Shown: positions 52,901 through 62,031, counted from the first letter of the stretch. The stretch: DNA of 64,000 nucleotides from Paenibacillus sp. 32O-W (GCF_007679495.1 NZ_VEGP01000018.1:1-64000), one strand, 5' to 3'. The notes: generated from the sequence alone by a model not told the origin. A program made the numbers and translations.

Positions 52901-54007
52901 TCAACATTTCGTTTTTTTTACTTCCAGCTCCACTTCCTCCAGGCTGGCCAACAAACCTTGGCTCGTCAGCGCTTCCTCCAACAGCCGGATTTCTTCGGAA
53001 TCGGTAGTAATTTTGTAGATGACTTTATGATATAAGGATTCTCTTGCAGAAGCACCGGCAGCTACCGCATCCGCCCAATAAAAAAAGGAGCGCATACCCG
53101 CCACCCCTTTGATGGCGTTGGCCCGGGCCGTTTTGTCCAATACGATAATAATTTCCGCCAGAACGTCCAGCACCTCGCGATTGCGATAACCGGTTTTGGC
53201 AGCGGCACGCTCCATCATGACTTCTTTAGGCGGCAAATCCATCTTCTCCGTATGCTGAATCCTGTCGCGCAAAGCCTCGTTAAGCGGTCTGCAGCCCGCA
53301 TAATTCCGGTTGGTGGTAATGACCGCTATGAAGTCCGGATGTCTGCGGATGATTTCCGTAGGCAGATTGATGCTGCCATCCAGCTCCAAGGCCGAGTTAA
53401 GCGCCATTAATACCGCGGCATCCCGAATGACGGTCGGTTCCTGTATTTCCAGAATGTATCCTTTCTGATAGGCCCTGACTATTTCCGAAGGGTAGAAACG
53501 ATACTCCACGGCTTCTCCCTCCGTGTTCTCCGCAGCCAGCTTCAGCAATTTTTTCATTCTCAAGGCAGCCTGTTCCTGCGAAACCCCCAGCACATCCATC
53601 AATATTTCAGCCGCGCTTTGGAAACCGTCACTTTCATAGAGAGCTTTCAGCAGCTTCTGCTCCTCCGGCTCCATCTTCTCCAGGCTCTCCCGGGAAACAA
53701 CCGGCAAAATGGCACCGATGACATCGGTTTTGTCCATGTCGGCAAAGCAGGTCACTTTTGTATACGGGAGGCCCAAGCGCGCCGATAAGGCTTTGGCAAG
53801 CTGCGTCTTGCCGGAACCGGCATCCCCCTCTAACAAAATGTTGGCAATCTTCATCTCTCCGCGGTTCCAGTTGCGTTTTATTTCTCTACAAATACGCAGT
53901 TCTTCCTCGCTTGCCTTATGAGACGGCGGCCTTCTCCAAATGAGCTCTTTCTCCGCATCGGTCAGTTGTCTGGCCGGGGACAATATAAATTGTTCTTCCA
54001 TATTCAT
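52901..54007 (-). CDS. MoxR/CobS-like AAA+ ATPase
   Basis: A 368-residue AAA+ protein. Walker A LLEGDAGSGKTQLAKALSAR (near residues 58-77), the family-typical Walker B region YILEIQEPTV instead of DE, sensor-1 VITTNRNYAGC and arginine finger region LRDRIQHTEKMDLP. These ATPases pair with VWA proteins to remodel or insert cofactors into targets. It follows the 159-aa gene by 24 bases and ends with an A8 tract, with the stop only 12 bases later. Confidence 0.88.
   Translation of the reverse strand: MNMEEQFILSPARQLTDAEKELIWRRPPSHKASEEELRICREIKRNWNRGEMKIANILLEGDAGSGKTQLAKALSARLGLPYTKVTCFADMDKTDVIGAILPVVSRESLEKMEPEEQKLLKALYESDGFQSAAEILMDVLGVSQEQAALRMKKLLKLAAENTEGEAVEYRFYPSEIVRAYQKGYILEIQEPTVIRDAAVLMALNSALELDGSINLPTEIIRRHPDFIAVITTNRNYAGCRPLNEALRDRIQHTEKMDLPPKEVMMERAAAKTGYRNREVLDVLAEIIIVLDKTARANAIKGVAGMRSFFYWADAVAAGASARESLYHKVIYKITTDSEEIRLLEEALTSQGLLASLEEVELEVKKTKC
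52912..52919 (-). other. A8 slippery tract at the end of the AAA+ gene
   Basis: Eight consecutive A (minus strand) lie in GTA-AAA-AAA-ACG just before the AAA+ stop. Loss of one A, or a +1 shift, would join the AAA+ frame to the open VWA frame; gain of one A would lead to an early stop. Confidence 0.6.
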
Positions 54008-54031
54008 GGCTTTCTCCTTAAAATAGGTTGC

Positions 54032-54511
54032 TTAATACCCCATATCCTTCAAAATTCTCGATAAAGTGCGCAGCCGTTCCCCGATCATCTCATCGTCGTT
54101 ACTCAGAGCCTGATTGAACAGCTTGATATCTTCGTTGATTTTCTCGTTGTCCGTGCAAACCGCTACCGTCATGGCATCACCCTGCAGGCCGACCCGGTCG
54201 ATGACCGGATTCTCCGTATCGTACAAATGCTCATATCGGTAAGCTTCGCGAAAATGCGCGATCGTCCGGCAAATAAGAATGGATAGGTCAAGCACACGAT
54301 GTAGCGGCATTTCCTCCGACTGTCTGGACCATTTCTCCCCCGTATATCTCCATACTTTGGCCGAAATATCGACGTTGCCCCTGTCATTCCACTGGGCCAA
54401 TCCCAGGGACAGGCCCTTGGCATCCGTATTTCGGGCATACCGTCCGTCGATCTGCTCGTAATTTTCCGACACGACAACGGGTTTATGCTTTAGTGTAGTT
54501 GGTATTTTCAT
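54032..54511 (-). CDS. DUF6530-like protein of the AAA+/VWA module
   Basis: A 159-residue soluble protein (LKHKPVVVSENYEQIDGRYA then RNTDAKGLSLGLAQWND, IRRD-free, later IGERLRTLSRILKDMGY). The assignment to DUF6530 is by recalled resemblance and is moderately sure. AGAGG lies before the ATG. It is the first gene of the three-gene operon, so it may be a substrate adaptor or cofactor protein for the AAA+/VWA pair. Confidence 0.6.
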   Translation of the reverse strand: MKIPTTLKHKPVVVSENYEQIDGRYARNTDAKGLSLGLAQWNDRGNVDISAKVWRYTGEKWSRQSEEMPLHRVLDLSILICRTIAHFREAYRYEHLYDTENPVIDRVGLQGDAMTVAVCTDNEKINEDIKLFNQALSNDDEMIGERLRTLSRILKDMGY

Positions 54512-54577
54512 ATGTGTACCTCTTTTCGTTTTAAATTATTTCGTTTCACCCAGTATAAGGATAACGAATATTTCATT

Positions 54578-54609
54578 TTACTGAATTACTGATTTACTAA
54601 ATTACTGAA
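54578..54609. repeat. Four 8-bp direct repeats in the module promoter
   Basis: TTACTGAA-TTACTGAT-TTACTAAA-TTACTGAA occupies exactly 4 x 8 bases, 67-98 bases upstream of the DUF6530-like start. A TATACT -10-like hexamer lies between them and the gene, without a good -35. Such repeats upstream of a weak -35 fit an activator-binding site. The rest of 54512-54999 shows no gene. Confidence 0.65.
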
Positions 54610-54851
54610 TATTATATTTTTGAATTGAACCAAAGTCAACCGTCTCTAGCCAAAAATGGGCGCTGCTTTTATCGATGTGGTTTTTCCATAGTGACAAGCA
54701 TAGCTGATCTTGATGCGAACGATGCGTTCTATATAATAAATCGAATAATCATACAATCGGCCGTATGTATGGCACGAAAGGTCCGCTTTTGTTATGAATA
54801 ATCGTTCAAATGGACAGAACTAAAGCACTTCGCCCATTGTCCGCTTATATA

Positions 54852-54880
54852 AAGAAGCCCTTGCATCGCAAGGGCTTCTT
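54852..54880. terminator. Bidirectional terminator after the RND efflux operon
   Basis: AAGAAGCCCTTGC (54852-54864) is perfectly complementary to GCAAGGGCTTCTT (54868-54880) with a three-base loop; the minus-strand side ends the RND operon. Confidence 0.85.
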
Positions 54881-54999
54881 CGCGTTATTCCCATTTGTTT
54901 TATGCTGCAGCTGCTTCTACAGGTCTGGCTGCTTCTTCTGCGACTGCCTCTACACAGGGCGGCCTTTCCGCAGGCTATCCGTAACCTGCTCATTCAAGC

Positions 55000-57900
55000 T
55001 TAACCGTTGATCCCGGTCGGGACAATGGTCGAATCCTTCTTCTTCCGGCGAAAGACTCGCTTGAACCAGCCGGCCATATCGTCAAACAAAGTATACATGA
55101 CCGGGACCAGGAACAAAGTGAAGCAGGAGGATACCATCAATCCGAAGATGATGACAACCGCCAGCGGAGCCTGAGACTCGGCGCCTTCGCCTATTCCTAA
55201 AGCAAGCGGGACCATGGCGAGCACGGTGGTCAGCGTAGTCATCCAAATCGGACGAAGCCTTGTCGTACCCGCCTGCATAATAGCCTCGGTACGATCCACT
55301 CCCCGCCCGCGCAGCAGGTTGATGTAGTCAATGAGCACAATGGCATTGTTGACCACAATCCCCGCCAGCATAATGATTCCGATCAAGGCTGGGACGCTAA
55401 GCGGCTTGCCGGTTACGAACAGCCCCAGCATAACCCCTACGAACATGGTCGGCATGGCAAACATAATCACCAGCGGATGAAGCACCGACTCGAACTGGAC
55501 GGCCATGACGATATATACAAGGAAGATGGAGAACACCAGTGCCATAGCCAAATCCTGGAACGACTCCATCATATCCTCCGCCTGGCCTCCCATGGAATAG
55601 GAGTAGCCTTCCGGAAAATTCATACTGCTTAGAGCGAGGTTAATGTCGGTAATGACTCCGCCAAGATCACGGCCAACGATATCGCTCGTCACATTAACCT
55701 GGCGCTCCTGATTCTGCCGCTGGATTTCCGAAGGTCCTTGGATCTGCTGCAAATCAGCCACTGCGGACAGCGGAATGAGCTGTCCGGTCGCCGTAGGCAG
55801 CATCATCATTTCCAGGTCGCTGATCGTCTTCCGTTCGCCTTCCGGCAGAAGAATTCGGACATCATACTCGTAGCCGTCTTCCCGATAGCGGGTAGCCACC
55901 CGGCCATTGAAGCCGGTCTCCGCCTCCTGAAGCACCTGCTGGTAGCTCAAGCCGTATTGAGCCGCCGCTTCGCGGTTGACGTGCACTTGGATTTCCGGAC
56001 GCCCTGCAGAGATCGAGCTCTGGGCATTATGAATGCCGTCAATTTGGGAAATCGTCCAGACTACTTGGTCCGCCAGCTCGGAGAGAACGGCGTAATCCGG
56101 CCCGTTAATCTGAATCTGCACAGGGTTACCGGTTCCCAGTCCCGCCGATGCTTCGGTTACTACGATCTCGGCGCCGGGAATTGAAGCCGTCTTCTCCTGC
56201 AGTTCTACCATCATCTGACTGGTGGTCATGCTTCGTTCATTGGCGGGTATCAGTTGAATATTAAATGACGCGGTATTCGTCCCCGAGCCGCCGAAGCCGC
56301 CCCCGCTGCCTATCGATAAATAATTGGTTTCAATCAAATCCGCATAAGGCTTCAGCATTTCAGACACCTGGTCCGCTGCCTTCTCGGTTTCGTGCAGGTT
56401 CGATCCGGTATCGGTCTCAATATTGATCGTGATCTGTCCTTGATCCGAGGCAGGGAAGAACTCCATACCGATGAATGGAACTAGGGCCAGGCTGCCTACC
56501 AATATAACGATCGTCAGGGTAACGGTCGTTTTGCGATGAGAGATCGCCCATTTAAGCAACTTTTTATATACCTTTATTATTCCGCCAAACCAGGCAGTAA
56601 AGCGGCTGAACAATCCTTTTCCAACCTGCTTGCCGCCATTGCCGTTGCGAACTTCCTCATGCGTCTTGAGCTTGAGCATTTTCGAGGACAGCATCGGAAC
56701 CAGAGTCAACGAAACGACCAGGGATGCGATCAGCGAGAAGGAAACGGTCAAGGCTAACGGAACAAACAGGTCCGAAGCGATTCCCTTAACGAAGACAATC
56801 GGCAGGAAAACTACCAGACTGGTAGTAGTGGATGCGATAACCGCCGATCCCAGCTCGGACGCTCCCTGCTTGGCCGCCTCGATTAACGTAGCACCGTTGC
56901 GGCGGTGCCTCGTAATATTTTCCAGAATAATAATCGAACAGTCGACCATCATCCCGATCCCGAGTGCCAATCCCCCCATGGACAATACATTGACCGTCTG
57001 TCCGGTGAAATACATCAATGAAAATGTGGAGATTACCGCAATCGGAATAGAGATCCCGATAACAAGCGTCGCCCGCAGGCTTCGCAGGAACAGCAGCAGG
57101 ATGAAGACCGAGATGGCCCCTCCTAAAATCATGTTGTTAATAACCGAAGATATCGATTCTTTGATAAAAATCGAGGTATCCATGACGACGGACAATTTGG
57201 CCCGGTCGCCAAGCTCCTGATTGATCTTCACAATCGCCTTGTTCAATCCGTCCGCAACCTTGACGGTATTGGCATTGGAACGCTTCTGTACGGATAAGAC
57301 AAGGGCTGATTCTCCATTGACCTTGGTCAACGAGTTTTGCTCCTTGTAAGTATCCTTCATCTCGGCTACATCCGATATCCGGATATATCCGCCTTGCGGA
57401 AGCATCAGCAAGGTGTTCGCAATATCGTCAAGGCTCGTATATTCTCCCTGGACCCTTATCTGCAGATCCTTATCCCCCTTGGCAATGACACCGGCCGACG
57501 CCGAGCGGTTCTCGCCGCTAAGCGCCTGAACAATCTGCCCGCTCGAGATTCCGTAACGTTTCATCTCCGCGCGGTTGAGCTCGAGTTGGATTTCCCGGGT
57601 CTTTCCTCCCTGCACCGACACGGAGCCCACCCCGTTCACCCGCTCCAGCATAGGAACGATCTGGTTCTCCGCGATATCCTGCAGCACCTCCGGCTTATCC
57701 CCGTTCAGGCCGATGGACATAACCGGAATTTGTTGAGGGTCGAAGCGCAGCACGGAGGGATCATTCGCATTGTCCGGCAAGAAGCTCTTCATCTGGTCGA
57801 CCTTCTCCCGGACTTCGGCAACGGCCGTATCCAGATTGACGCCGGAATCGAACATCAGCACAACCAACGAGGAGTTAGGCTGGGAGGTCGACTGAATGGT

Positions 57901-58134
57901 GTTGACCCCCTGAACGGAGCTGACGGCGGATTCCACCGGCCGGCTGACCAAATTTTCCACTTCTTGCGGGCCTGCGCCCTGATAACTGGTTGCTACGACG
58001 ACGATCGGCAAGTTGATGTTGGGAAACAGATCGACCGCCAAATTTTTAAGCGATACGAAGCCGAGCGCCAGGATGGCCAGAACGACCATGACGACACCGA
58101 CGGGACGTTTGACCGATACGTCTACAAGCTTCAA
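55000..58134 (-). CDS. RND efflux transporter (HAE1/SwrC-like)
   Basis: A 1044-residue transporter with the RND layout: TM1 (VKRPVGVVMVVLAILALGFV), a large extracytoplasmic loop, a TM2-6 block with proton-relay residues in ALGIGMMVDCSIIILENITR, a second large loop and TM8-12 (IIMLAGIVVNNAIVLIDYIN). The length is normal. In Gram-positives such pumps (SwrC/YerP) export surfactants and lipophilic toxins. The gene overlaps the adaptor gene by four bases. Confidence 0.93.
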   Translation of the reverse strand: MKLVDVSVKRPVGVVMVVLAILALGFVSLKNLAVDLFPNINLPIVVVATSYQGAGPQEVENLVSRPVESAVSSVQGVNTIQSTSQPNSSLVVLMFDSGVNLDTAVAEVREKVDQMKSFLPDNANDPSVLRFDPQQIPVMSIGLNGDKPEVLQDIAENQIVPMLERVNGVGSVSVQGGKTREIQLELNRAEMKRYGISSGQIVQALSGENRSASAGVIAKGDKDLQIRVQGEYTSLDDIANTLLMLPQGGYIRISDVAEMKDTYKEQNSLTKVNGESALVLSVQKRSNANTVKVADGLNKAIVKINQELGDRAKLSVVMDTSIFIKESISSVINNMILGGAISVFILLLFLRSLRATLVIGISIPIAVISTFSLMYFTGQTVNVLSMGGLALGIGMMVDCSIIILENITRHRRNGATLIEAAKQGASELGSAVIASTTTSLVVFLPIVFVKGIASDLFVPLALTVSFSLIASLVVSLTLVPMLSSKMLKLKTHEEVRNGNGGKQVGKGLFSRFTAWFGGIIKVYKKLLKWAISHRKTTVTLTIVILVGSLALVPFIGMEFFPASDQGQITINIETDTGSNLHETEKAADQVSEMLKPYADLIETNYLSIGSGGGFGGSGTNTASFNIQLIPANERSMTTSQMMVELQEKTASIPGAEIVVTEASAGLGTGNPVQIQINGPDYAVLSELADQVVWTISQIDGIHNAQSSISAGRPEIQVHVNREAAAQYGLSYQQVLQEAETGFNGRVATRYREDGYEYDVRILLPEGERKTISDLEMMMLPTATGQLIPLSAVADLQQIQGPSEIQRQNQERQVNVTSDIVGRDLGGVITDINLALSSMNFPEGYSYSMGGQAEDMMESFQDLAMALVFSIFLVYIVMAVQFESVLHPLVIMFAMPTMFVGVMLGLFVTGKPLSVPALIGIIMLAGIVVNNAIVLIDYINLLRGRGVDRTEAIMQAGTTRLRPIWMTTLTTVLAMVPLALGIGEGAESQAPLAVVIIFGLMVSSCFTLFLVPVMYTLFDDMAGWFKRVFRRKKKDSTIVPTGING

Positions 58135-59258
58135 TTAACGTCCCCCTCCCCCATCACCTTCACTTTGCTGCCATCTGTCAAAGTAAACTGGCCTTTCGTT
58201 ACGACTCGTTCCCCTGCGGTGATTTCTCCCTGTACCGCTGTTTCATTCGTTTGCGATTGAACTATCTGTACTTCCTGTTTGACCGCTTGGTCCCCACGGA
58301 TAACATATACATAGGACTTTCCATTCTCCTCCAGAATGGAGGATGTAGGCAGGATGAGCACATTCTCGGCAAGGGTTTGCGGAACCAGAAGCTTGGTTGT
58401 CATTCCCGGCTTGATGCTGCCGTCCGCATTTCCTACCTTAACCTCTACAGTAAACAGCCCGGAATCCAGGGCTGCGGGAGACACATATTCCACCGTTCCG
58501 GTTACCGGCCCGCTATCCGAGTTTAACGCCAGTTCAACATTTTGCCCTTGCTGGAACAGCGGCAGCTGCTTCGGGCTGACGTTGGCCACTACCTTGATCG
58601 GATCCAGCGACACAATCACCATGAGAGGAGATTGTCCCACGAGCTCTCCAACTTCATTCTGAATGGACAGCACTTCACCGGAGATAGGCGAATAAATGAC
58701 CGAGTCGGATAATCTTTGCTCCGCCTGCTTAATCCGCAGATTAGCCTGCTTTACTCCGATTTCCGCCTGTTCGACGGCCAATTGTGCCTGCCGCAAGTTT
58801 TCAGCCGCCTGCTCCTTCGCCACTTCGTCTCTCAGCGAATTTTTGGAAGCATCCAATCCTTGGCGCTCTCTCGACTTAGCGAGCTCAAGCTGGTTCAATG
58901 CATTGGCCAGCCCGGCTTTCTCCAGCTCCAGGGCCGTTACAAGATCACGATTATCCACAGTGGCCAGGGGGTCTCCCTGCTTGACGGCTTGTCCTTTGCT
59001 GACATGCAGCTCCGCCAGCGTCCCGGATACTTTAGGCACCACGGTAACTTGGCGAGATGCTTGCACTGTACCGGCTATTTCCAGATTAAGTGCCATATCC
59101 CCCTCGCGAACCGTCTCTACCTGGACAGGAGTCTGTTTCTCCTCTGCTTCCTGGCTCCCTCCAGTCGGATTCCCACTGCATCCCGCAGCGATCAGGACAA
59201 GAACAAGCAGCAGGACTATACTACTAGATCGGGTCCAATTTCTTCCGAGCATTCTCAT
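58131..59258 (-). CDS. RND efflux adaptor (membrane fusion) lipoprotein
   Basis: A 375-residue lipoprotein with lipobox IAAGC. It has the biotinyl-lipoyl half motif (GTLAELHVSKGQAVKQGDPL), a long coiled-coil hairpin (about residues 120-185, KSRERQGLDASKNSL onward, then AEQRLSDSVIYSPISGEV) and a beta-barrel C-terminus. It couples the RND pump to the envelope. ATG 59258 lies about 35 bases downstream of the promoter start region. Confidence 0.9.
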   Translation of the reverse strand: MRMLGRNWTRSSSIVLLLVLVLIAAGCSGNPTGGSQEAEEKQTPVQVETVREGDMALNLEIAGTVQASRQVTVVPKVSGTLAELHVSKGQAVKQGDPLATVDNRDLVTALELEKAGLANALNQLELAKSRERQGLDASKNSLRDEVAKEQAAENLRQAQLAVEQAEIGVKQANLRIKQAEQRLSDSVIYSPISGEVLSIQNEVGELVGQSPLMVIVSLDPIKVVANVSPKQLPLFQQGQNVELALNSDSGPVTGTVEYVSPAALDSGLFTVEVKVGNADGSIKPGMTTKLLVPQTLAENVLILPTSSILEENGKSYVYVIRGDQAVKQEVQIVQSQTNETAVQGEITAGERVVTKGQFTLTDGSKVKVMGEGDVN

Positions 59259-59291
59259 TTCCCCTCTTCGCTAGTGTCTTTTTCTTTTCTA

Positions 59292-59320
59292 ATGGTACTA
59301 TTTACTGACTCATTGGTCAA
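59292..59320 (-). promoter_or_regulatory. RND operon promoter with overlapping TetR-type operator
   Basis: On the minus strand TTGACC (complement of 59315-59320), a 17-base spacer and TACCAT (59292-59297). A palindromic TGACTCATTGGTCA (59306-59319) overlaps the -35 and spacer, the expected place for a repressor. Confidence 0.6.
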
Positions 59321-59403
59321 AACAATTCGCTAAACATTTATTCCATATTCCCTGAGAAATAAAGGGGAATAATATTTTTTCAAAAGATTGTCACTTTTCG
59401 AAA

Positions 59404-59417
59404 TGACCAACTGGTCA
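59404..59417. promoter_or_regulatory. Second TGACCA/TGGTCA operator
   Basis: TGACCA-AC-TGGTCA is a perfect inverted repeat, very similar to the site at 59306-59319, between the RND promoter and the divergent small-protein promoter. The regulator (YerO-like TetR in SwrC loci) is not in this window. Confidence 0.65.
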
Positions 59418-59438
59418 ATTGGATAGTCTATCCACATA

Positions 59439-59468
59439 TTGACAGGTTTTAGTGTTATGGCAGATAAT
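59439..59468 (+). promoter_or_regulatory. Promoter of the 32-aa membrane peptide
   Basis: TTGACA (59439-59444), 18-base spacer, GATAAT (59463-59468). It lies about 50 bases before the peptide start, divergent from the RND operon. Confidence 0.6.
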
Positions 59469-59519
59469 GCAGGAGTTAACTTCTTCTTATCGAATTTGAA
59501 CTCTATTGAGGTGATGATC

Positions 59520-59618
59520 ATGGTGTTTGTTAATTGGGGGTTAATAGCTATTCTGGGAGGAGCGCTGCTGCTCCTCGTCATTATCGCCATCCTAATTGTC
59601 GTCCTGCTGAAGAAATAA
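59520..59618 (+). CDS. 32-aa single-TM membrane peptide
   Basis: ATG 59520 with GAGGTGAT upstream, stop TAA 59616-59618. The peptide is one hydrophobic helix (VNWGLIAILGGALLLLVIIA) ending in LLKK. Its divergent promoter and the shared operator with the RND pump suggest co-regulation; it could be a small accessory or regulatory subunit of the pump. No family is recognised. Confidence 0.6.
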   Translation: MVFVNWGLIAILGGALLLLVIIAILIVVLLKK

Positions 59619-59682
59619 CGGAGTTCTGAACATCTGCCAATCATCTTGGTCCGTGAAGGCACAGGCCACATATCCGCGTCAA

Positions 59683-59718
59683 AATCCCCCGGCCATTGCT
59701 CAAGCACACCGGGGGATT
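59683..59718. terminator. Terminator between the small peptide and zinc-ribbon gene
   Basis: AATCCCCCGG (59683-59692) pairs with CCGGGGGATT (59709-59718), a very stable 10-bp stem between convergent genes. Confidence 0.8.
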
Positions 59719-59731
59719 CCTATAGTATTAT

Positions 59732-60541
59732 TTAAAATTTGACGACAAGACTCAGGAAGGACTTCGTCAGGGAATCCCCGGCGACCCATAGATAGAAACA
59801 CAGGACAAAGAAAACGGCAAACAGGCTGTATAACGGGTCGGCGCCAGTTCCTTCAGATTCCTTGTTGAAAGAATATATAGTAACGAGGACCGCAGCTATC
59901 CATCCCAACAAAATAAATATAAGCAAAAATAAAGCCAGCGATCTCAATCCGATCAGCGACATGAGAAAGAAGACAATTGTCAATCCGACGGGTACTACGG
60001 TCAGGGCGCTATAACGGGATAGTACTTCCGTAAATCCCTTGGATAACTTCATCAGATATTTGACCGCCACCCACAGCATACCTGTGGTAAGAAGCACCAG
60101 AACCGAGATGTGAAAGAAACTGACCATGAACGTTTTGAACACCGGAACCTGTGTGCCGATGCTTAAAATCCCCATCTTCAAGCTTCGCAATTGAATGACA
60201 TTCGACAGGCTGAAGAATAACACGAACAGCCCGAGCGTGATCCAGCCGTTAATCCATTGGGACGGGGCAACCGCCACACCGTTGGTCAACGGGGATTTCA
60301 GCTTATCCGCCGCGTAGCTCCAATAGCCCTTGGCCACGAGCTTCCCCTTCTCCGCATAAGGCTCCCATTTCTCCCGGGACGAAGCGGATGCGGTCTGGTC
60401 ATCCTTCCCTTCCGCCGTTTTCTCTCCCCTGCCCGTCAGCTCTGCGGCCGCGGCCGATTCCTCCTCTAGAAAGTACCCGCATTCGGTACACATTTTTTGA
60501 TCATCTTTGTTCGGTTGATAACAGTTAGGGCAATGAATCAT
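59732..60541 (-). CDS. Zinc-ribbon polytopic membrane protein
   Basis: A 269-residue protein with an N-terminal double-knuckle zinc ribbon (CPNCYQPNKDDQKMCTECG), a disordered linker to about residue 90 and five to six membrane spans (Yip1/DUF-like architecture). It resembles zinc-ribbon membrane proteins of Firmicutes with unknown function. It lies alone between the efflux locus and the tnpB element. Confidence 0.8.
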   Translation of the reverse strand: MIHCPNCYQPNKDDQKMCTECGYFLEEESAAAAELTGRGEKTAEGKDDQTASASSREKWEPYAEKGKLVAKGYWSYAADKLKSPLTNGVAVAPSQWINGWITLGLFVLFFSLSNVIQLRSLKMGILSIGTQVPVFKTFMVSFFHISVLVLLTTGMLWVAVKYLMKLSKGFTEVLSRYSALTVVPVGLTIVFFLMSLIGLRSLALFLLIFILLGWIAAVLVTIYSFNKESEGTGADPLYSLFAVFFVLCFYLWVAGDSLTKSFLSLVVKF

Positions 60542-60654
60542 ATCCTCTTCTCCTTCTGCTTAGCATTTGTTCTTGAAACTTCTGACTGGTGCCTTGTATT
60601 CGCAGGCCTCTCTATGTTCCGGATCCCGTCGCCTTCTAATACTTTATAGTAGTG

Positions 60655-60860
60655 AACCTCCCCCACTTATTTCGCTATCGCGAGTTGAAGTCGGGGCTTC
60701 TTACCACGGACAACTTCATGTACCTATTGTAGATAGGGATTTGCCCGATCTACTCCATATCCAAGTACGGGGTATCTGTGAAGTTGTCTTAGTAAGCAAC
60801 CGATGTCTCTTGTAGACATCGGGGGCGGAACAGCCCATCTACTACTTCTTGCCTAAGCAA
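60655..60860 (-). ncRNA. Candidate omega RNA of the tnpB element
   Basis: The 3' part of tnpB and downstream sequence to the right end fold strongly: stem GACAACTTCA (60709-60718) with TGAAGTTGTC (60779-60788), hairpin CCTAT...ATAGG (60723-60737), hairpin CCGATGTCT...AGACATCGG (60801-60823) and the right-end hairpin. OmegaRNAs of TnpB occupy exactly this place and end with a guide beyond the right end; here the guide would be the flanking sequence below 60652. Confidence 0.6.
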
Positions 60861-62031
60861 TCCGTAGATACTTCCTCTTGCTTTCTACATCAAAATGCAG
60901 GAACTCGCCATATAAGGCTTGGCTCAGTATATTCCTGGCCCCGTGTAGATCTCGATGCTCCTTGTACCCGCACATACAGCGATAATTCCTGGAAGCTGGT
61001 TGATTGCGCTTCCTGCAGACAGGACATGTCTGACTCGTATACGATTCATCGACGAGATGGAGGGCGATCCCTTCTCGCTCCAGTTTATACGTCAAATACT
61101 GCTTCACCTTGCCCATCGACCAATTTGACAGCTTTTGTGCCTGCTTGCGGCTCACGCGGTTTTTCTTACGCGTATTCCGCTGCACCCCTTCGACATCGCC
61201 AAGATGAACATCCGATACCGACTGCTGTATACACCAATCCACAAACTGCTTTGTGGTCTTGTGTAGGGCATCTCTCAACTGCCGCTTCGACTTGGAACGT
61301 ATGTATTGTTTCGCACGCTGATATTTCTTCCATTGCCGCGTGCCTTTCTTGCACTTGGACTGCAGCCGATGAATTTCTGCCAGCTTCTTATTGCGGAATC
61401 GATGGATCGAACGTACTTTCCTGCCCGTGATGATCAGGCTCTCTCCGTCCTCACGAAAGGCGGCAAGCGTATGAATTTCACCGGGGTCTACCCCGATCGC
61501 TTGTTGTTTCCGATAGCTCTTGTTCTTCCTCCCATCCTCGTAGGAGATGGCGAGGTATAGGCCGTGATCATAGCCGAGTTCTATTTCTTTGATCTGACCT
61601 GCCGGAAGAGACGCCACATGGACTACAATCGGCTTCTCTCTTTTCCGTTCGTGAATCCCCATCGACAATGCAATCTTGCCGTTATCGAACACCTTGAACC
61701 CGTCTTTGACCCATTTCGTGTTGTAGTGCTTCTTGATCTTATAGGGATATTTCGCAGATTTAATTCCCTTTCGTACCGCTTGGTGGGCAGCCTCTCGTGC
61801 GAACAAATACTTATGACAGACGGCCTGAATCGATTGACTGTGCAAGTGGAATTGGCGTTTGGTTTGCTTCTGAAGCGCTGACTGCGAAATCCATTTCCGA
61901 TGCTCCGAATGGTAGTTCTTAGCGAGCTGCAAGCACATATTCCAAACCCGGGCAGATTCGCGATTACAGGCATACAGTCGCTCGATATCTCGTTTCGAGG
62001 CATGGAAACGTACAATTTGAGCACGAATCAT
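60853..62031 (-). CDS. tnpB: TnpB RNA-guided endonuclease
   Basis: A 392-residue TnpB. The RuvC residues are present: D in GVDPGEIHTLAAF, E in VHLGDVEGV and D in EHRDLHGARNIL. The zinc finger is CPVCRKRNQPASRNYRCMC. A basic bridge-helix segment and basic N-terminal REC/WED region (QKQTKRQFHLHSQSIQAVCH) precede them. It looks catalytically intact, although alone. It is predicted to cut DNA guided by an omega RNA from the downstream region. Confidence 0.92.
   Translation of the reverse strand: MIRAQIVRFHASKRDIERLYACNRESARVWNMCLQLAKNYHSEHRKWISQSALQKQTKRQFHLHSQSIQAVCHKYLFAREAAHQAVRKGIKSAKYPYKIKKHYNTKWVKDGFKVFDNGKIALSMGIHERKREKPIVVHVASLPAGQIKEIELGYDHGLYLAISYEDGRKNKSYRKQQAIGVDPGEIHTLAAFREDGESLIITGRKVRSIHRFRNKKLAEIHRLQSKCKKGTRQWKKYQRAKQYIRSKSKRQLRDALHKTTKQFVDWCIQQSVSDVHLGDVEGVQRNTRKKNRVSRKQAQKLSNWSMGKVKQYLTYKLEREGIALHLVDESYTSQTCPVCRKRNQPASRNYRCMCGYKEHRDLHGARNILSQALYGEFLHFDVESKRKYLRIA

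Noticed and set aside
59330-59707. Minus-strand 125-codon frame upstream of the RND operon
   Set aside because: It covers operators, promoters and the 32-aa peptide in antisense and has no protein-like composition or ribosome-binding site.
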